This document shows, one piece after another, positions 60,142 to 64,000 of a stretch of DNA of 64,000 nt (position 1 is its first letter; each line of letters starts with the position of its first letter). This DNA is from Leucaena leucocephala. Taxonomy: Eukaryota; Streptophyta; Magnoliopsida; Fabales; Fabaceae. The position numbers and the translations under genes were made by a program. Location: NCBI GenBank assembly GCA_037074615.1, contig CM073558.1:10974001-11038000 (forward strand). Reading direction: 5' to 3'. The notes beneath the pieces were generated by a model, which saw nothing but the letters and a program-made list of their open reading frames with translations, was not told the DNA's origin and searched no databases.

Positions 60142-61020
60142 ATGACGACTAGTAATACTGCTATATTATCGCTGCGATCTGTCCTTGAGAAGGACAAACT
60201 CAATGGGATAAACTTTCTTGACTGGTTTAGGAACTTGAGAATTGTTCTCAAGCAGGAAAGAAAGGCGCATGTCCTAGATTAACCCATTCCTGAGGAGCCA
60301 GCAGCCAATGCTCCTAGAGCTCAGAGAGATGCTTACACGAAGCATAAGGAAGACTCTGTCGATGTGGGATGCTTGATGCTAGCCACCATGGTTGTAGAGC
60401 TCCAAAGAGATATAGAACATATGGAGGCTTATGAGATGATTGTGCATCGCAAGGAAATATTCCAGCAATAGGCAAGGCAAGAGAGGTATGAGACCACTAA
60501 GGCCTTACATTCCTGCAAGATGGCTAAAGGTATATCAGTCAATACTCATGTCTTAAAGATGAAAGGTTACATTGATCACCTTGAGAGGCTTAGATTTCCC
60601 ATGAGCCAGGAGTTAGCTATGGATTTGATCTTGAACTCACTCCCAGAAAGTTATGACCAGTCTGTCATGAACTACAACATGAACAACATGGAGAAATCTA
60701 TTTCTGAACTGCATGGGATGCTTAAAACTACTGAGCCGAGTCTTAAGAAGAAGCCCAGTACTATTTTGATGGTTCAGAAAGGAAAGGGTATGAAAAAGAA
60801 AGGGGAAGGCAAGGGGAAGGGTCATGGCTCATCAGGTAAGACCAAAGAGTCAGGCAAGCCCAAAACCAAGCCTGCACCAAAGAAGGCAAAGCCTCCAAAG
60901 GAAGGAGTATGTTTCTTCTACAATGAACCTGGTCATTGGAAGAGGAATTGCAAACTCTACCTCGAAGATCTGAAAAAGAACAAGAAGGATAGAGGGGCTA
61001 TCGCTTCAGGTATTTATGTT
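60142..61020 (+). pseudogene. gag: Copia gag, Angela-like, with premature stops
   Basis: From the ATG at 60142 the frame reads MTTSNTAILSLRSVLEKDKL...NFLDWFRNLRIVLKQERK, the usual N-terminus (xFxxWxRNLRIVLxxE). It then stops (TAA 60280-60282; TAG 60469-60471) and runs open to 61143. The UBN2-type core includes MAKGISVNTHVLKMKGYIDH, LERL and LILNSLPESYDQSVMNYNMN. A lysine/glycine-rich linker (60780-60900) leads to a zinc knuckle at 60910-60951, CFFY..EPGHWKRNC. Its second Cys is Tyr, so it should not bind zinc. About 290 residues in all, normal for the family. Confidence 0.9.
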
Positions 61021-61215
61021 ATAGACATTCATCTTTCTACTTCCACCTCATGGGTATTAGATATTGCATATGGTTCTCACATTTGTACAAATGTGCAGGG
61101 ACTAAAGGACAGTAGGAAGCTGAAAAAGGGCGAGGTTGACCTATGAGTTGGAAACAGAGCAAGGGTTGCTGCGTTAGCTGTAGGCACTTATGAATTAGTT
61201 CTGCCCACTGGGCTT
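61021..61215 (+). pseudogene. Copia protease, inactivated
   Basis: This continues the gag frame, as copia elements translate gag-pol as one chain. STSTSWVLDIAYGSHICTNV is the active-site segment. The family's catalytic D-T-G is D-I-A here, removing the motif while keeping the Asp. A TGA at 61144-61146 (after GEVDL) interrupts the domain. VGNRARVAALAVGTYELVLPTG continues in the same frame. Confidence 0.8.
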
Positions 61216-61980
61216 TTGTTAGTTTTGAACAATTGCTATTATGTTCCTGCTTTAAGCAGTAACATTGTTTCACTTTCTTATTTAGATAAGGAAGGTTTCA
61301 CTTCCATGATTGGGAATAGTAGATGTTCTATTTATCGTAATGATGTTTTCTATGCTCATGGTGATTTGCATGTTGATCATTCCATATTAAATTTGGAACA
61401 ACCCAATCATGGAAATATTTATAACATAACCGCCAAAAGGGTCAAACTAAATAATTTAAATCCCACATACCTCTGGTACTATCGTTTGGGCCACATAAAT
61501 TAGAAACGCATTTCCAAACTCCATCAAGATAGATTTCTAAACTCATTTGATTTTAAATCATATGACACTTACGAGTCTTGCTTGTTAGGAAAGATGACAA
61601 AGTCACCTTTCACTGGGCACAGTGAGAGGGCCAATAATTTATTGGACCTCATACATACAGATGTGTGTGGACCGATAAACACAAATGCTAGAGGAGGTTA
61701 TTCGTACTTTATAACATTCATAGATAATTTTAGCAGATATGGGTATATCTATATGATAAAAAATAAATCTGAATCTTTTGAAAAGTTCAAAATATTTCAA
61801 AATGAAGTACAAAATCAGCTTGGCAAAACAATTAAAGCCCCTCAATCTGATCGGGGTGGTGAATATTTGAGTCAAGAGTACATAGATCATCTTAGGAGTT
61901 GTGGGATAGTCTCACAATTGACTCCTCTAGGGACACCACAATGGAATGGCATTTATGAACGGAGAAATCGAACATATTAG
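61216..61980 (+). pseudogene. Copia pre-integrase and integrase core
   Basis: NCYYVPALSSNIVSLSYLDKEG is the gag_pre-integrase start. LWYYRLGHIN-stop (TAG 61501-61503) and TYESCLLGKMTKSPF form the zinc domain, with the first His and first Cys both changed to Tyr. The core keeps its catalytic residues: D in LIHTDVCGP (61660-61662), D in APQSDRGGEYLS, and E in WNGIYERRNRT. TAG at 61978-61980 ends the frame, followed by a shift. The 132-codon block 61582-61980 is the best-preserved integrase in the window, but the chain as a whole cannot be made. Confidence 0.9.
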
Positions 61981-62515
61981 ATATGGTTTAATCCATGATG
62001 AGTCGAACAGATCTTCTGCCCTCCTTTTGGGGCCATGCCCTAGAGTTACGTTTACACTCAATCGTATTTGATCTAAGGCAATTGAAAATACTCCGTATGA
62101 GATATGGACTGGGAGGACGCCTAGTTTGTCTTTCCTCAAGATTTGGGGATGCGAGGTCTATGTTAAGCAACAAGCCTCAGACAAATTAGCGCCCAAACCC
62201 TCAAAGTGCCTTTTTATGGGATATCCTAAGGAAACCAAGGGATATTACGTCTACAACCCTATTGATAACAAAGTATTTATTGTCAGAAATGGTATCTTTC
62301 TCGAATGAGAATTTATCTCTAAAAGAACCAGTGGGAATAAGGTACACCTCGAAGAAGTTTGAGAGTCACAAGACACCACATAATTGTAGATGGAAAATAG
62401 AGAAGACTCACAACAAGTTGTTGAGACTCCTCAAGTCACGCAAGGTCCACGAAAATATAATAGGACATGACTTCAGCCTTAGAGATATGGATTTCTTATT
62501 TCTGATAGTCGTGAT
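61981..62515 (+). pseudogene. Integrase C-terminal part and linker
   Basis: The frame shifts to MSRTDLLPSFWGHALE (61995 on), then again to SFLKIWGCEVYVKQQASDKL, CLFMGYPKETKGYYVYNPID and VFIVRNGIFLE (62126-62308). These are the C-terminal integrase blocks of copia pol (FWGxAL, WGCxxYV, GYPxxTKGYxxY). The linker to RT that follows is poorly kept, with several stops. Confidence 0.85.
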
Positions 62516-63528
62516 GTGTTGCTCATTGAGCATAATGAGCCAACTACCTATCGAGAAGCTATAGTAGGACCAAACTCTGGAAAATGGCTTAATGCCATGA
62601 AGTCTAAGATGCAATCCATGTACGACAATAAGGTTTGGACCTTAGTCGACTTGCCTAAAGGTGTAAAAACTGTCGGGTGCAAGTGGGTTTCTAAGGAGAA
62701 AACTGACATGGATGGCAATGTAAATGTCTTCAAGGCATGACTGGTTGCAAAAGGATTTACTCAAACTCATAGTGTGGACTATGATGAGACCTTTTTCCTA
62801 GTTGCAATGGCCAAATCAATCAGAATCATCTTTGTCATAGCAGCATATTATGACTATGAAATATGGCAGATGGACGTCAAGACAGCCTTCCTTAATGGAA
62901 ACTCCTTGAGGATGTGTACATGACACAACCTGAAGGGTTTATGCTTTCTGAGGACTCTGGTAAAGTGTGCAAGCTTCAAAGGTCCATTTATGGACTGAAG
63001 CAAGCCTCTCGGAGTTGGAATCATTGTTTTGATAAAGTAATCAAAGAGTTTGAATTTCTTCAAAACATTGATGAACCTTATGTGTATAAGAAGGTTAGTG
63101 GGAGCACAGTTGTGTTTTTGGTACTCTATGTCGATGACATCCTACTTATTGGGAATGACATTCCTACCTTACAGATTATCAATTCTTGGTTAGGAAAGTC
63201 TTTCTCGATGAAAGACTTGGGTGAAGCCACATACATCCTAGGAATCAGGATCTCTAGAGATAGATCTAAAAGACTTCTAGGACTTAGTCAGAGTACATAC
63301 ATAGACAAAATACTACATAGGTTCAGTATGCACGAATCAAAGAGGGGTTTCATACCCATGTCTCATGGTAGTCACCTCAGCAAAGATCTGTGTCCTAGTA
63401 CATCTGATCAGCGACGTCGCATGAGTAAAGTTCCATATGCCTCGGCCATAGGATCGATCATGTACGCCATGTTATGTACTCGATCGGATGTCTCGTTTGC
63501 CTTAAGTATGACTAGCAGATATCAATAG
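62516..63528 (+). pseudogene. Copia reverse transcriptase, frameshifted
   Basis: NEPTTYREAIVGPNSGKWLNAMKS opens the RT_2 domain. KTVGCKWVSKEKTDMDGNV is followed by TGA (62738-62740) where the family has Arg. LVAKGFTQTHSVDYDETF and IWQMDVKTAFLNGN (first catalytic Asp present) follow. A frame change near 62908 leads to MYMTQPEGFMLSEDSGKVCK then LQRSIYGLKQASRSWN. The catalytic YVDD is intact at 63127-63138 in LYVDDILLIGND. The frame stays open to TAG 63526-63528 (DLGEATYILGIRI, RLLGLSQSTYIDKILHRF, VPYASAIGSIMYAMLCTRSD). Confidence 0.92.
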
Positions 63529-63725
63529 GACCCTGGTGAGGGCCATTGGACTGCTGTCAAGAACATCCTTAAGTACTTAAGAATGACTAAAGACTTATTC
63601 TTGGTCTATGGTGGATTGGATGACGAACTCTGTGTAACTAGTTACACAGATGCAAGTTTCTAAATTGACCAGGATGACCAAAAATCACAGTTTGGATATA
63701 TATTCCTCCTCAAAAATCACAGTAT
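63529..63725 (+). pseudogene. Copia RNase H, truncated
   Basis: DPGEGHWTAVKNILKYLRMT, then FLVYGG and the motif SYTDASF (with the first catalytic Asp). A TAA at 63661-63663 follows, then KSQFGYIFLL, where the domain breaks off. The remaining two thirds of RNase H, including the other catalytic acids, are missing. A 13-bp direct repeat (63679-63691 and 63711-63723, CAAAAATCACAGT) marks the deletion junction. Confidence 0.85.
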
Positions 63726-63920
63726 CCTAGGGGCCAATCATTGTCTTATGAACATTATTGATTTATGAATTTATTAATTGTGTTATCATATTATTTGCAT
63801 GTGTGTTTACTGTGATGACCATCCTTGGATAATTCATTATCTTATCCTAAATGTCCCTGATCGATTATCTATGCGGGAGCAGAGATGAAATAAGACCAGT
63901 ATGACTTTGAAGATGTATAG
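63726..63920 (+). mobile_element. 3' LTR fragment of the Angela-like element
   Basis: CCTAGGGGCCAATCATTGTC to 'gaagatgtatag' matches the LTR from about its 16th base. It is interrupted at 63920 by the next insertion. Confidence 0.88.
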
Positions 63921-64000
63921 TGTCATATCCTAATTTTTCCCTATCTGTATAGTACTGATAGTGGAAAGAGGTTTAGAAAGAATTATGACGAATATAAGAA
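63921..64000 (+). mobile_element. Start of another family-B LTR
   Basis: TGTCATATCCTAATTTTTCC, then 'ctgtatagtactgatagtggaaagagg', matches 15616 onward. The target pentamer would be TATAG (63916-63920). It continues beyond the window. Confidence 0.85.

Larger units (their letters stand above)
57491..63920 (+). mobile_element. Angela/BARE-like Ty1/copia element, 5' complete, 3' damaged
   Basis: The order 5' LTR, Met-tRNA primer site, leader, gag, protease, integrase, RT, RNase H is the copia order. The LTR opening and length and the polyprotein resemble the Angela/BARE-1 lineage. The body keeps about one frame from 60142 to 61980, then shifts near 62000 and 62908. The end of RNase H, the polypurine tract and the first ~15 bp of the 3' LTR are deleted, and only 195 bp of that LTR (63726-63920) remain before a family-B LTR interrupts. 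The 3' TSD cannot be checked. Confidence 0.9.

Noticed and set aside
1..64000. A host gene, defence system or viral insertion hidden among the repeats
   Set aside because: Every longer frame falls in an LTR element, a CACTA relic or a repeat. I saw no pararetroviral or geminiviral signature and no non-transposon domain.

Overview
This window is AT-rich intergenic DNA from a flowering-plant nuclear genome. I found no host protein-coding gene, rRNA or tRNA gene. It is made of nested and mostly dead transposable elements: plant Ty3/gypsy and Ty1/copia LTR retrotransposons, plus one CACTA (En/Spm) DNA-transposon relic. The evidence is LTRs bounded by TG..CA with 5-bp target-site duplications (TSDs), primer-binding sites matching plant tRNA 3' ends, polypurine tracts, and decayed gag, integrase and reverse transcriptase frames. 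The species cannot be told from the sequence.

Layout. (1) 1-3135 (+): the 3' part of a gypsy-type element. (2) 3136-5740, 19123-19919 and probably part of 33111 onward (-): an Athila/Tat-type gypsy element with gag, an Asp-tRNA-type primer site and LTR, split by two later insertions. (3) 5741-19117 (+), TSD ATGCC: 'element C', a gypsy-like element whose 3' LTR was hit by two solo LTRs of a related family, 'family B' (11896-15071, -, TSD AGGAA; 15616-18914, +, TSD TGTAG). (4) 19925-33105 (-), TSD GTACA: a complete family-B element with ~3.37-kb LTRs. It holds an Angela/BARE-like copia solo LTR (24175-26012, +, TSD TCTCA). (5) 33111-38890: mixed relics, including CACTA transposase exons and a 3' end, and a truncated LTR related to families B and C. 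(6) 38891-44674 (-): a copia element with gag and integrase but no recognisable reverse transcriptase. (7) 44675-57391 (+), TSD TACAT: a second family-B element, inserted beside that copia element's primer site and carrying another Angela-like solo LTR (45669-47534, -) and an Angela LTR fragment (49310-49589). (8) 57491-63920 (+): an Angela/BARE-like copia element with a full 5' LTR, gag, protease, integrase, RT and part of RNase H, all broken by stops and frameshifts. Its 3' LTR is cut by another family-B LTR that starts at 63921 and leaves the window.

Family B and its relative C are the least ordinary part. They have very long LTRs and Met-tRNA primer sites. Their internal regions hold only ghosts of gag plus blocks of short tandem repeats, and I could find no protease, RT or integrase. 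They look like large non-autonomous derivatives that would depend on another element's enzymes. The LTRs carry a conserved TATA box, an 18-codon upstream ORF and a GTAAG splice-donor-like site. No undescribed host or defence system was found; the points worth following concern the structure and regulation of these elements.
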